A DNA stretch of 64,000 bases from Wolbachia endosymbiont of Armadillidium arcangelii (GTDB lineage: Bacteria > Pseudomonadota > Alphaproteobacteria > Rickettsiales > Anaplasmataceae), in the NCBI RefSeq assembly GCF_040207875.1, contig NZ_CP157942.1:434001-498000 (forward strand). The letters run 5' to 3'. Below are positions 29,180 through 36,832 of this stretch, piece after piece (within the stretch, counting starts at the first letter, position 1; every line of letters begins with the position of its first letter). Both the position numbers and the translations under genes were made by a program. The notes beneath the pieces were generated by a model that was not told where the DNA came from, ran no database searches, and worked only from the letters and a program-made list of their open reading frames with translations.

Positions 29180-30095
29180 GAGGTTGTCCACAAATCAAGA
29201 AATAAGTAGTATATAAAGGCAGAATATTGAGGTAAGAGATGAGGAAAAAATATCCAACAGATTTAAGTAAAAGGGAATGGTCCCGAATAGAAAAACACTT
29301 CAGGGTATCGTATAAGAAAGGAGGAAGGCCGCCAAAATACAGTAAGTGTGAGATACTGAATGCAATTCTTTATGTACTGCGCACAGGATGTCAATGGCGC
29401 AATTTACCACACGATTTTCCGTTGTGGAAGGCTGTGCATGAACAGTTTAGAAGATGGAAAAAGCAGAGGATTTTTGAGAAAGTGAACTATGATATCACTA
29501 AATATAGTAGGTCAAAAATGGGAAGAAGTGAGGAGCCAAGCGCATGCATAGTGGATAGTCAATCGGTAAAAATCACGGAAAAAGGGGGGTCAAAGGTTAT
29601 GATGGTGCAAAAAAAGTAAATGGGAGAAAAAGACATATAATCACAGATACTCAAGGATTTGTGCTTGGTTGCTATGTAGGAGCTGCAAGCGAAAATGACA
29701 GAGATGGGGTGAAGATGGTATTGGACAATATGAAAGAAAAATACAGCAATATTAAGAAAATGTGGGCTGATATGGGGTACCAAGGAAAAGATTTAAAAAC
29801 CCATATAGAGGAAGAACATGGGATAGATATTGAAATTGTGAAAAGACCTCCATGTAGGTTTTGGGTGCATAAAGATACACCACCAGAACTATTGCCACAA
29901 CGGGATCCTGGATTTGCAGTACAACCGAGAAGGTGGGTGGTAGAGAGGACTTTTGCTTGGATCAATAGAAATAGAAGGCTATCAAAGGAGTACGATTTAC
30001 TTACAACATCTACTGAAAGTTTCATATATCTGGCTATGAGTAAAGTTATGTTAAGTAGGGAATATGCTTGAATTTAATGGTTTGTGGACAACCTC
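29180..30095 (+). mobile_element. ISWpi1-like IS5 element, 916 bp
   Basis: Inverted repeats GAGGTTGTCCACAAA (29180-29194) and TTTGTGGACAACCTC (30081-30095) are flanked by a TTA target duplication (29177-29179 and 30096-30098). The length of 916 bp and the two-frame gene agree with what I recall of ISWpi1. The name is from memory and not checked. Confidence 0.85.
29239..30071 (+). CDS. IS5-family transposase made from two overlapping frames
   Basis: Frame A (29239-29619) holds the N-terminal domain (DLSKREWSRIEKHF, YVLRTGCQWRNLPHDFP) and the first catalytic Asp in ACIVDSQSVK. Frame B (to 30071) holds YDGAKKVNGRKRHIITDTQG, ADMGYQGKDLKTHI with the second Asp, and RRWVVERTFAWINRNRRL with the Glu. 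The frames join at A5G6 (29579-29589) by a minus-one shift, which gives an uninterrupted DDE transposase. Such frameshifting is known for this IS group. No other damage is visible. Confidence 0.85.
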
Positions 30096-30098
30096 TTA

Positions 30099-30200
30099 TA
30101 GCCTTTCTTATAATAGTCCGAACAGGGTAAGATATGTGTTTATACCTATAGTAGGCTAGTAGCATATTATGATCTGTTCGGATTATTGTGAAAAGAGCTA
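30099..30200. repeat. 102-bp MITE related to the type A IS630
   Basis: The ends form imperfect inverted repeats of 27 bp, of which 21 match: TAGCCTTTCTTATAATAG... at 30099 and the complement of the last 27 bases ending at 30200. TA flanks it on both sides. The internal sequence resembles the first 100 bp of the IS630 at 23040. It has no coding capacity. Excising it (and the IS5) rejoins the IS630 frame. Confidence 0.75.
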
Positions 30201-30881
30201 TACTATTAAAGAAATGAGAATAAAGATTCAGGAAAAATTTGGTCTGAATGTCAGTAAGTCTACAGTGCACCGTAATATATGAAATTTTCATATATTACAC
30301 CAATACAACGTACAAGATAAAAGAAAGCAAGAGGAATTCAAAAAAAAATCTCAATGAAGTTATTGGCAAGTATCTTGGAAAAGAGCTGTTTTTCTTTGAT
30401 GAATCGCGGTTTGGCACACATTCGAAAGTCGGACGTGGTTGGTTTAAAAAGGGCATCAGGACAAAGGTTAAAATAAAATTAGGTAGACAAAATTTTTATC
30501 TCTACAGTGCAGTTAATCCTAAAAATGGAGAGAACTCTAGCTTATTTGCACCGAATGTCAACACTGAATGTATTTCTTAAGCAGATGTCCCAATATTTAG
30601 GAACAAGAGAGGCTTTTTTAGTTATGGATTGTGCTAGTTGGCATAAGTCAAAAAATTTAAAGGTGCCTAAAAATATTGAGATTGTGTACCTATCACCATA
30701 CTCGCCTGCAGTTGCAAGACTTTGGTTATATATAAAACAGAACATTTTGCGTAATAAAATATACGATACAATTACTCTCCTTGAGTTTACTTTGTGTAAA
30801 TTTGTTGCTTCCCTTGCCCACTCTACAATTAAACAACTCTGCTATGTCTCCTATTTGTCCTCCTCATAATGAGAATTGGTA

Positions 30882-31207
30882 TAACATATTTCAGAATACC
30901 ATTTTTATGGTAGTGTAATTTAACTTAGTAATACTAAATTTCGTTATTGGAAAGACAAATAGAATATACGATAAATTCACTTAAACCTCCAGTTATACAC
31001 GGAAAGCACTCTTTTTCATTTGTCTCATTATTATTGAGAATTGGTATAAGGTAGAATGCTATTGTGTTAATTAATGAGAGAAAGATCAGCTATTGTGTAA
31101 GTAGTAAGTATTAGTTCAGAAATTTTACTACGAGCAAAGATTCCAAAAAGAAACTGTAAATTAATTGTATTGCTGAAAAAATTGTTGCTATAGTCATTAT
31201 GAATAAG
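30882..31207. other. Gene-free stretch after the IS630
   Basis: No gene is seen. A further copy of the IS630 end sequence (TTGAGAATTGGTATAA near 31035) suggests another lost element. Confidence 0.4.
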
Positions 31208-31237
31208 GAGCATATGGATTATTCAATCCATATGCTC
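31208..31237 (-). terminator. Perfect 13-bp hairpin downstream of the repeat gene
   Basis: GAGCATATGGATT (31208-31220) pairs perfectly with AATCCATATGCTC (31225-31237) across a 4-base loop. It lies about 60 bp past the stop of the gene ending at 31299. There is no clear T-run, so a terminator role is likely but not certain. Confidence 0.5.
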
Positions 31238-31298
31238 TTGAAACACATATAGCTAGAATAACAGCACGTACGTTTGTGAGTTGTTTAAAAACAATCTT

Positions 31299-31646
31299 CT
31301 AGTAAGAAAACACACCTGCATCACAAGAATTTGGGTGCGTGTCATAATAGGCGTAATATTGGCAAACATGATCGTAAGACGAATCAACATCACAAATAGG
31401 TTTACATAAATTATCTCGAGACGTATTAATATCATCAGTAGGTTTACATAAATTATCTCGAGACGTATTAATATCATGAGTAGGTTTACATGAATTATCT
31501 CGAGACGTATTAATATCATGAGTAGGTTTACATAAATTATCTCGAGACGTACTAATATCACGAGTAGGTTGAGCATAGTTTGGTCTTGATGGAAGCGAAC
31601 TATAACACGATTGTGCTGGCTGACTGAAAGGTACTAAATATTGCAT
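31299..31646 (-). CDS. Small cysteine-containing 14-residue-repeat protein
   Basis: The 115-residue protein is intact and starts behind AAAGGAT at good spacing. After a Pro/Ser/Gln-rich N-terminus (QYLVPFSQPAQSCYSSLPSR) come four near-identical 14-residue units (CKPTHDINTSRDNL type), one cysteine each. The C-terminus has Tyr and Cys (HVCQYYAYYD, SCDAGVFSY). There is no signal peptide or membrane segment. I do not recognise a family. It is the first of three minus-strand cysteine-bearing genes between 25.7 and 31.7 kb, the other two being damaged. Confidence 0.7.
   Translation of the reverse strand: MQYLVPFSQPAQSCYSSLPSRPNYAQPTRDISTSRDNLCKPTHDINTSRDNSCKPTHDINTSRDNLCKPTDDINTSRDNLCKPICDVDSSYDHVCQYYAYYDTHPNSCDAGVFSY
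31398..31565 (-). repeat. 42-bp tandem repeat, four copies
   Basis: Units start at 31398, 31440, 31482 and 31524, differ by only a few bases, and each contains CTCGAG. They encode the 14-residue repeats in frame. Confidence 0.9.
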
Positions 31647-31753
31647 AATAATCCTTTGAAAAATACTATGATATTATTATAAGTTAAAATAATTAAAAAT
31701 TTAATAACTTGATTGCCAAATCCAGCATATTAACAACATTATGATTTAAATTT

Positions 31754-33454
31754 CTACCCTATCTTCATCAACTTTGCATACAGCCCGTCTTTACTCATTA
31801 GAGAGTCATGAGTTCCTACTTCTTCTACTTTTCCATGATTAATTACTATAATCTTGTCAGTTTTAAGTGCGGTTGATAGTCTGTGTGTAATTACGATCGT
31901 TGTTCTGTTTTGCATTAACTTGCTCAATGCTTTTTGCACGAGGTTCTCACTTTCATAATCAAGGGCGGAAGTTGCTTCATCCAGTATTAAAATCTGAGGG
32001 TTTTTGAGTATCGCTCTTGCTATTATAATACGTTGTTTTTGCCCTTCAGAGAGTTTTAATCCTCTTTTTCCTACAAATGTATCGAATTTATCAGACAGCT
32101 TATCAATAAATTCCATCGCATAAGCACTGGTAGCTGCTTGCCTTACTTCCTCATATTCAGCACCTGGTTTGCCATATAGTATATTTTCCATTATTGAGCA
32201 AGAAAATATCATGTGATCTTGTGGCACTAAGCCAAACAACGATCTGAGGTCATTTAGCGCAATTGACTTAATATTGTGCCCATCGATAGTAATGCTACCT
32301 TTGTTTGGATCATGAAAACGGAGCAGAAGCTTTAAAATGGTACTTTTACCACTGCCAGATGGCCCAACAATTGATACTGCTTGACCTGCCTCTATAGAAA
32401 ATGATACGTTATTTAACGCTAGCTTATCAGCATAAAAAAATGTTACGCCATTAAACGAAATTCCTTTTTGAACACTACAAATTTTTATAGGATCATCGGC
32501 ATCTGCTATAGAGCTTTTCATATTTTTAAATTCAAATAAACGCTCTACTATTCCAAGACCTCGTTGTAAATCACTGATATTATCGCTCAAATTATTTATA
32601 GCTCCTGCTGCGAGCGCTGAATAAAACACAAATGAGGAGAGTTCTCCAATAGTTATATTATTGCTTAAGACTTCTTTAATACCAAAAAAGAGCAAAACAA
32701 CCAGTGAACCTATCACACACGTGATAACTAGAGTTACTAGGATAGCACGCAAGAGTACTAATTTTACGTATGATTTTGATACTGAGTTTAAATACTCTTT
32801 AAAACGGGTTTTTTCATTTTCTTCGAGTACAAACGATTTAATAGTCACTATAGATCGAAAATTTTCCTCACTAAATGACGCAAGCTCACTTAATTTATCC
32901 TGGGCAAAGCGTGCATAGCTACGCACTTTTTTTCCAAGTGAGGTCATGATAATGAGTAGTATAGGTATTATTGCTGCTGCATACGCAGTTAGTTGTATAT
33001 TTGTATATAATAACATGGCAACACTACCAATCAGAATCACAAAATTTCGTAATATGGTTAGTAAGCTGCTATTTATTATTGATTGCAGCACAGAGGTATC
33101 AGTAATTAACGCTGAGATAACATCTTGTACGCCTATATTCTCAAAGAAGCTTGGTTGCAAGTTAGTGATACTGCTATATAAGTCATATCTGATTCTTGCG
33201 ATAACTTTTTCGCTGCCAATGCCAATGAAATATAACCGAATAAATGCAGTGAGAGAAATGGCTAAAACTATAAGTATTGCAACTAATAGTTTGGTAGTAA
33301 AATTGTGCTCTGCGCTAGAATCAATTATGTTGGTTAAGCCCCTACCAAAAAGAAGAATCGTTAAAGCTGAAAATAGAACTGCAATAAAAGCTACGATGAA
33401 ATAAGATAGATTAGGTTTTATGTAGTAAAATAACTCTCTAATATTAGATCGCAT
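31754..33454 (-). CDS. ABC exporter, fused permease/ATPase (MsbA-like)
   Basis: This is a 566-residue half-transporter. The membrane domain occupies about residues 15-300, with six predicted spans. The nucleotide-binding domain shows Walker A GPSGSGKST, the signature LSEGQKQR, Walker B ILILDEATSALD and the switch His in IVITHRL. The family exports lipids, lipid A precursors, drugs or peptides. The substrate here cannot be deduced, and these bacteria lack lipid A. No partner gene lies beside it; upstream is an ftsW scrap. Confidence 0.93.
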   Translation of the reverse strand: MRSNIRELFYYIKPNLSYFIVAFIAVLFSALTILLFGRGLTNIIDSSAEHNFTTKLLVAILIVLAISLTAFIRLYFIGIGSEKVIARIRYDLYSSITNLQPSFFENIGVQDVISALITDTSVLQSIINSSLLTILRNFVILIGSVAMLLYTNIQLTAYAAAIIPILLIIMTSLGKKVRSYARFAQDKLSELASFSEENFRSIVTIKSFVLEENEKTRFKEYLNSVSKSYVKLVLLRAILVTLVITCVIGSLVVLLFFGIKEVLSNNITIGELSSFVFYSALAAGAINNLSDNISDLQRGLGIVERLFEFKNMKSSIADADDPIKICSVQKGISFNGVTFFYADKLALNNVSFSIEAGQAVSIVGPSGSGKSTILKLLLRFHDPNKGSITIDGHNIKSIALNDLRSLFGLVPQDHMIFSCSIMENILYGKPGAEYEEVRQAATSAYAMEFIDKLSDKFDTFVGKRGLKLSEGQKQRIIIARAILKNPQILILDEATSALDYESENLVQKALSKLMQNRTTIVITHRLSTALKTDKIIVINHGKVEEVGTHDSLMSKDGLYAKLMKIG

Positions 33455-33549
33455 CTTATTTTAAAGTTTCTAAAGTTAAGTATATAGATTTTAGTTTTAG
33501 GAAAAAGGTACAGCATTAGTCCACAGTGTACCTCCTGAGAGCAATACGT

Positions 33550-33737
33550 TCAAGAAACTTTAGTTTGATTTTTACTGTAGGACAGCATTATGCCAAGTGC
33601 AATGCTCGAAGATAGAAGAGAAGAGCCACCATAGCTGAAGAGTTATGCCGGTGGTTGGAAAAATGCTCAATGTTACCCCTATGTTTATTATGAATTGTGT
33701 AATAAAAAAACTACTGGCCAGACCAGAGTTTAATATT
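33550..33737 (-). pseudogene. ftsW: FtsW C-terminal remnant
   Basis: The minus strand reads SGLASSFFITQFIINIGVTL and SIFPTTGITL. After a small deletion it continues with SYGGSSLLSSSIALGIMLSY and SKNQTKVS to a TGA at 33550. This is the C-terminal end of the FtsW/RodA family, including the INIGV and PTTGITLPFISYGGSS blocks, with the bases for PFI lost. The rest of the gene is missing where IS256 sequence begins. A functional copy, if any, must be elsewhere in the genome. Confidence 0.82.
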
Positions 33738-33760
33738 CATTGGGAACGTTCAAAGAAGTG

Positions 33761-33863
33761 TGTCAAACCTCCATTTTTTTATCAATTTATTGGGAGTGTT
33801 AAATAAACTGTGTCAAACCAAGAAATAAAAATATAATTGATATAAAAAAACGGAGGTTTGACA
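33761..33863. repeat. Inverted repeat at the IS256 5' end
   Basis: The arms TGTCAAACCTCC... (33761-33787) and ...GGAGGTTTGACA (33835-33863) are about 27 bp long and almost perfect. They enclose an IS256-type end (GGGAGTGTTAAATAAACTG, near 33792). The transposase ATG begins at the last base of the right arm. Confidence 0.65.
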
Positions 33864-34918
33864 TGAGTCAAGTAAATAAAACTACCGGTTTGGTAGATTA
33901 TAAAGAATTAGAAACCTGTCGTCTATACGAGAAGGAAGACCGTTGACAGGAAAGGAGGGAGCATTAACACCATTTATAAAAAAGCTGCTGGAGGCGAGTC
34001 TAGAAGGTGAAATAGAACACCACTTGTCTGGTGAAAGCGAAGAAAATAATCGAAGAAATGGGAAAAACTTTACGTACAACTCATTTGAGTTGTTAACACC
34101 TAGAGACAGGGAAGGAAGCTTTGAACCCCAAATAGTTAGAAAAAGACAAACAACAGAACTTGAAGCAAAGGTCTTAAGCACATTTGCCAGTGGCATGGAG
34201 ATATAGCGTCACATATTGAGGAAATTTACGATCACAAAATATCGGCGGCAGAGATATCAAGTATTACTGACAAACAGTAATCAACGAATGGCGTAGTCGT
34301 CCGCTGCAGTCTGTATATCCGATAGTTTTCATGGTTTTTTAAGGAGTTGTGTAAGTAAATGTATGTATAATATATTAGCAAAATGGCAGAAAAGAAGTTT
34401 TATTTAGCTGAAAGTGAAGTTCTGGTTGGGAGTACTAAATGATCTCAAAGAGAGAGGAGTGGAAGATATTCTAATTGCATGTGTAGATGGGCTAAAAAGC
34501 TTTCCTGCAGAAATAAACGGTGTGTTCCCTAATGCAGAATGTGTATAGTGCATCAGATACGTAACTCACTGAAGTATGTAGCTAGTAAAGAGTTTTTTGA
34601 GTGATTTAAAGAAAAGCTTCAAGTAAGGAAATTGCCGAGAATTATCTGTTGGAATTAGATGAAAAATGGGGCACAAAGTACCCTATAATCTTGGCAGAAT
34701 AATTGGGAAAACCTATCTGGTTATTTTAAGTATTCCGACCCAGTTAGGAGGATAATCTATACTACTAATCCCATAGAGGGGCTACATAGGCAAATTAGGA
34801 AATTCACCAAAACCAAGGGCTCATTTACTAGCATAAATGCCTTGTATAAATAGGTATATTGTGCTATAAAGAAAGCGGAGGAGAAATGGACTATGCCTAT
34901 ACATGATTGGGCATTGAC
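33863..34918 (+). pseudogene. IS256-family transposase, decayed and 3'-truncated
   Basis: The frame starts MSQVNKTTGLVDYKELETC, shifts near 33935 to LTGKEGALTPFIKKLLEASL and continues to TPRDREGSFEPQIVRKRQTT. It is then broken many times. Later blocks are GLKSFPAEI, ENYLLELDEKWGTKYPI-like text, NPIEGLHRQIRKFTKTKGSF and KKAEEKWTMPIHDWALTISQF. The family's usual C-terminus (as in LDIFFPNRLKIELN at 63294) is missing, and the sequence passes straight into the 3' end of suhB. Confidence 0.85.
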
Positions 34919-34924
34919 TATATC

Positions 34925-35608
34925 TCAGTTTATATCTCCAGCAATGATGAGCCCTCTATCTTCCTTTAACCTTCCACCACTTTCTTGCAGAAAAAGTCTG
35001 CCGAGCAAAGTTTTGTATTTGTTAATTCCAGAGTAAATTATTCCATTGTATCTTCCGGCAGCAAGGTATGCGAAACCCAGAACTGTCGAGCCGAGGGAGC
35101 GTACATTATTATTGCCAGGCAATAATTTATTTAATAAATCACCATTTATGTCTATTATCCCCCCTTCACGGGCTTTCATTCGCATTCTTACATGACGAGA
35201 TTTAAAATCTTCAAGAAAAGCACCTTTCTTTTCTTCTGCCCAAAAAGTTTCTCTAAGGGCTGGGGCATCAATCACAGCTGCTACAACTCTGTTTTTATGA
35301 ATGAGACAAACTGATACTGCAAAGTAAACCATGCAGCTAAAAAAATTTTCCTTGCCCTCTATGGGCATAATAAACCAAGTATAACCTTCGTCTTTTGCAT
35401 CTTGATCTTCACAAATAAACTCATAGTCTTGTTTGTAATTTTTCAAGCAATCGTATATAAGTTGCTTGGAATTTGAATAAGTTTTATTGATAAAGTCCGC
35501 TGACTTAACACTGGAAATTTGCAATTCATTAAAATCACGTATAAGCTGCTTGGAGGCACTGCGTACAGAATCAAGCATCGCATTGATTCGTGGTGATGAA
35601 ATGGCCAT
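34925..35608 (-). CDS. suhB: Inositol monophosphatase family protein with altered active site
   Basis: The 227-residue protein aligns by eye with the IMPase/SuhB family: FAVSVCLIHKNRVVAAVIDAPALRETFWAE matches the core, and SLGSTVLGFAYLAAGRYNG the second domain. The metal-binding residues are changed. The DPLDGT motif reads MPIEGKENFF, the upstream GE site reads CED, and the WD site of the C-terminal motif reads NKYKTLLG. It is therefore unlikely to be a normal Mg-dependent phosphatase. The C-terminus ends at a TGA supplied by IS256 sequence, so some terminal residues are probably lost. Its ATG follows the efp stop directly, which implies co-translation. Confidence 0.8.
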   Translation of the reverse strand: MAISSPRINAMLDSVRSASKQLIRDFNELQISSVKSADFINKTYSNSKQLIYDCLKNYKQDYEFICEDQDAKDEGYTWFIMPIEGKENFFSCMVYFAVSVCLIHKNRVVAAVIDAPALRETFWAEEKKGAFLEDFKSRHVRMRMKAREGGIIDINGDLLNKLLPGNNNVRSLGSTVLGFAYLAAGRYNGIIYSGINKYKTLLGRLFLQESGGRLKEDRGLIIAGDIN

Positions 35609-36175
35609 CTACTCTTTTACTCTTTCGTAATAGCTGTTATCAGGAGTATGTACTACAATTTTATCACCTTCTTTTATAAATTGAGGCACGTTAACGCGTA
35701 TTTCGTTTTCCAAAATTGCAGGCTTATAAGAAGCAGTAACAGTCTGCCCTTTGATAACAGATTCTGTTTCTTTTACAGTTAATGTAACATAATCAGGCAC
35801 ATGCGCAGAAATTATTTTATCCTGATAAGTTACTACTTTAATTTTCATATTATCTTGTAAATAAGCCTTTTTTTTCCCTAATAAATCTAAATTTATAATA
35901 ATCTGCTCGTAATTACTTGGATGCATAAGATTTACAATATTTCCCTCAGTGAAAAGGTAAACATATTCCTCTTCATCTAAAATTGCCCTTCTGATTGTTG
36001 CATCAGAACGAAACCTTTCATAGTATTTTGCTCCAGTTTTGATATTTTTCATTTCAGCTTGTATGTATGCACCACCTTTACCAGGTTGAGTATGCATAAT
36101 ACTCACAACCAAAAACAACCCACCATTATGTTCCAGAACCTGACCTGGTCTGATATCATTAGCCCTTTCTGCCAT
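35609..36175 (-). CDS. efp: Elongation factor P
   Basis: EF-P binds the ribosome and relieves stalling at proline runs. The 188-residue protein shows the KOW-like N-domain with the loop HTQPGKGGAY, whose Lys is the usual modification site, and two OB domains. The C-terminal EIRVNVPQFIKEGDKIVVHT signature is present. The start has a good AAAGGTG Shine-Dalgarno. It is the middle gene of rimM-efp-suhB, 62 bp after rimM and touching suhB. Confidence 0.97.
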   Translation of the reverse strand: MAERANDIRPGQVLEHNGGLFLVVSIMHTQPGKGGAYIQAEMKNIKTGAKYYERFRSDATIRRAILDEEEYVYLFTEGNIVNLMHPSNYEQIIINLDLLGKKKAYLQDNMKIKVVTYQDKIISAHVPDYVTLTVKETESVIKGQTVTASYKPAILENEIRVNVPQFIKEGDKIVVHTPDNSYYERVKE

Positions 36176-36237
36176 AATTACACCTTTAATTTAGTCTGAC
36201 GATTATAAATAACTTTATACAAACATCAAAGTCTTTA

Positions 36238-36735
36238 TTAATCAATAAATCCTGGCATATTGATTGCTATATACCTTTTCTTTATATTTATATGTGGAAA
36301 TGTTTCTTTAGTGAAAGATAGCATGATGTTTTTTTTTGTGCTGATAACCAAAACTTCTAATATATCCCCTGAGCCAAAATTGCATACAGATTTCACATAG
36401 CCATATAATTCATTACTCTCTAGCCTTACTTCCATGTTTATAAGGTCACTTTGATAAAATTCATCCTCATTATTTAACTGTGGTAGTTTGTCTCTTTCTA
36501 TGTATAATTTCTTGTTTCTTAAAAGCTCTGCTTCATTACGTGAATTTACATCGCTGATTATTGCTATTACTGAATTATCACCAATAACAGACACCGAGCT
36601 TATTTTGTAATTTTCATCGCCACTTGTTAGTTCACCGTATAGGGAAATATTTTCGGGCTTTTCAGTAAAGGTTTTTATTTTGACAGCCCCTTTGATTCCG
36701 TGGGGAGAAGTAATTATACCGAGACATACATTCAT
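36238..36735 (-). CDS. rimM: Ribosome maturation factor RimM
   Basis: RimM assists assembly of the 30S head. I start it at the ATG at 36735 (MNVCLGIITSPHGIKGAVKI) because the family begins at this motif. The frame extends 22 codons upstream without family similarity. The 165 residues include the N-domain (SVSVIGDNSVIAIISDVNSRNEAELLRNKKLYI) and the PRC-barrel part (DLINMEVRLESNELYGYVKSV...INMPGFID). It leads the rimM-efp-suhB group. Confidence 0.93.
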   Translation of the reverse strand: MNVCLGIITSPHGIKGAVKIKTFTEKPENISLYGELTSGDENYKISSVSVIGDNSVIAIISDVNSRNEAELLRNKKLYIERDKLPQLNNEDEFYQSDLINMEVRLESNELYGYVKSVCNFGSGDILEVLVISTKKNIMLSFTKETFPHINIKKRYIAINMPGFID

Positions 36736-36832
36736 ATTAGTATGATAGCTAAAATCAGCTTTTTGTCTATAGAATTGACAATTTACTGAATTAACATACA
36801 ATTAATATTGTTATAATTATAGTGGGTAATGT

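Larger units (their letters stand above)
28858..30869 (+). pseudogene. IS630-family (type B) transposase, interrupted and frameshifted
   Basis: The N-terminal HTH half (28858-29178) is readable as DEQVVESARKMLKKVRNNA, LNAVIAAKKRSITAVAKICC and LEQVEVWIEENPNI. After the two insertions it continues at 30201 with TIKEMRIKIQEKFGLNVSKS, then KKNLNEVIGKYLGKELFFFDESRFGTHSK, and finally AFLVMDCASWHKSKNLKVPKN and YLSPYSPAVARLWLYIKQNIL. Several frameshifts are present as well as the insertions. The DDE residues lie in FFDESR, VMDCAS and the position after YSP, where the usual DLNPVE is mutated. Confidence 0.82.
28804..30879 (+). mobile_element. IS630-family element (type B) carrying nested insertions
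   Basis: The left end CCAACTCCCATTAAGGAG (28804) and right end CTCATAATGAGAATTGG (30863-30879) are inverted repeats flanked by TA on both sides (28802-28803 and 30880-30881). The IS5 element at 29180-30095 and the MITE at 30099-30200 lie inside. Without them the element is about 1,055 bp, normal for IS630. Confidence 0.82.

Noticed and set aside
31398..31565. Regularly spaced 42-bp units as a possible CRISPR array
   Set aside because: The units are contiguous with no spacers and encode in-frame protein repeats; no cas genes are nearby.
31253..31576. A 107-codon Leu/Ile-rich repeat frame
   Set aside because: It is the shifted reading of the 42-bp repeats. The other frame has a good ribosome site and balanced composition.
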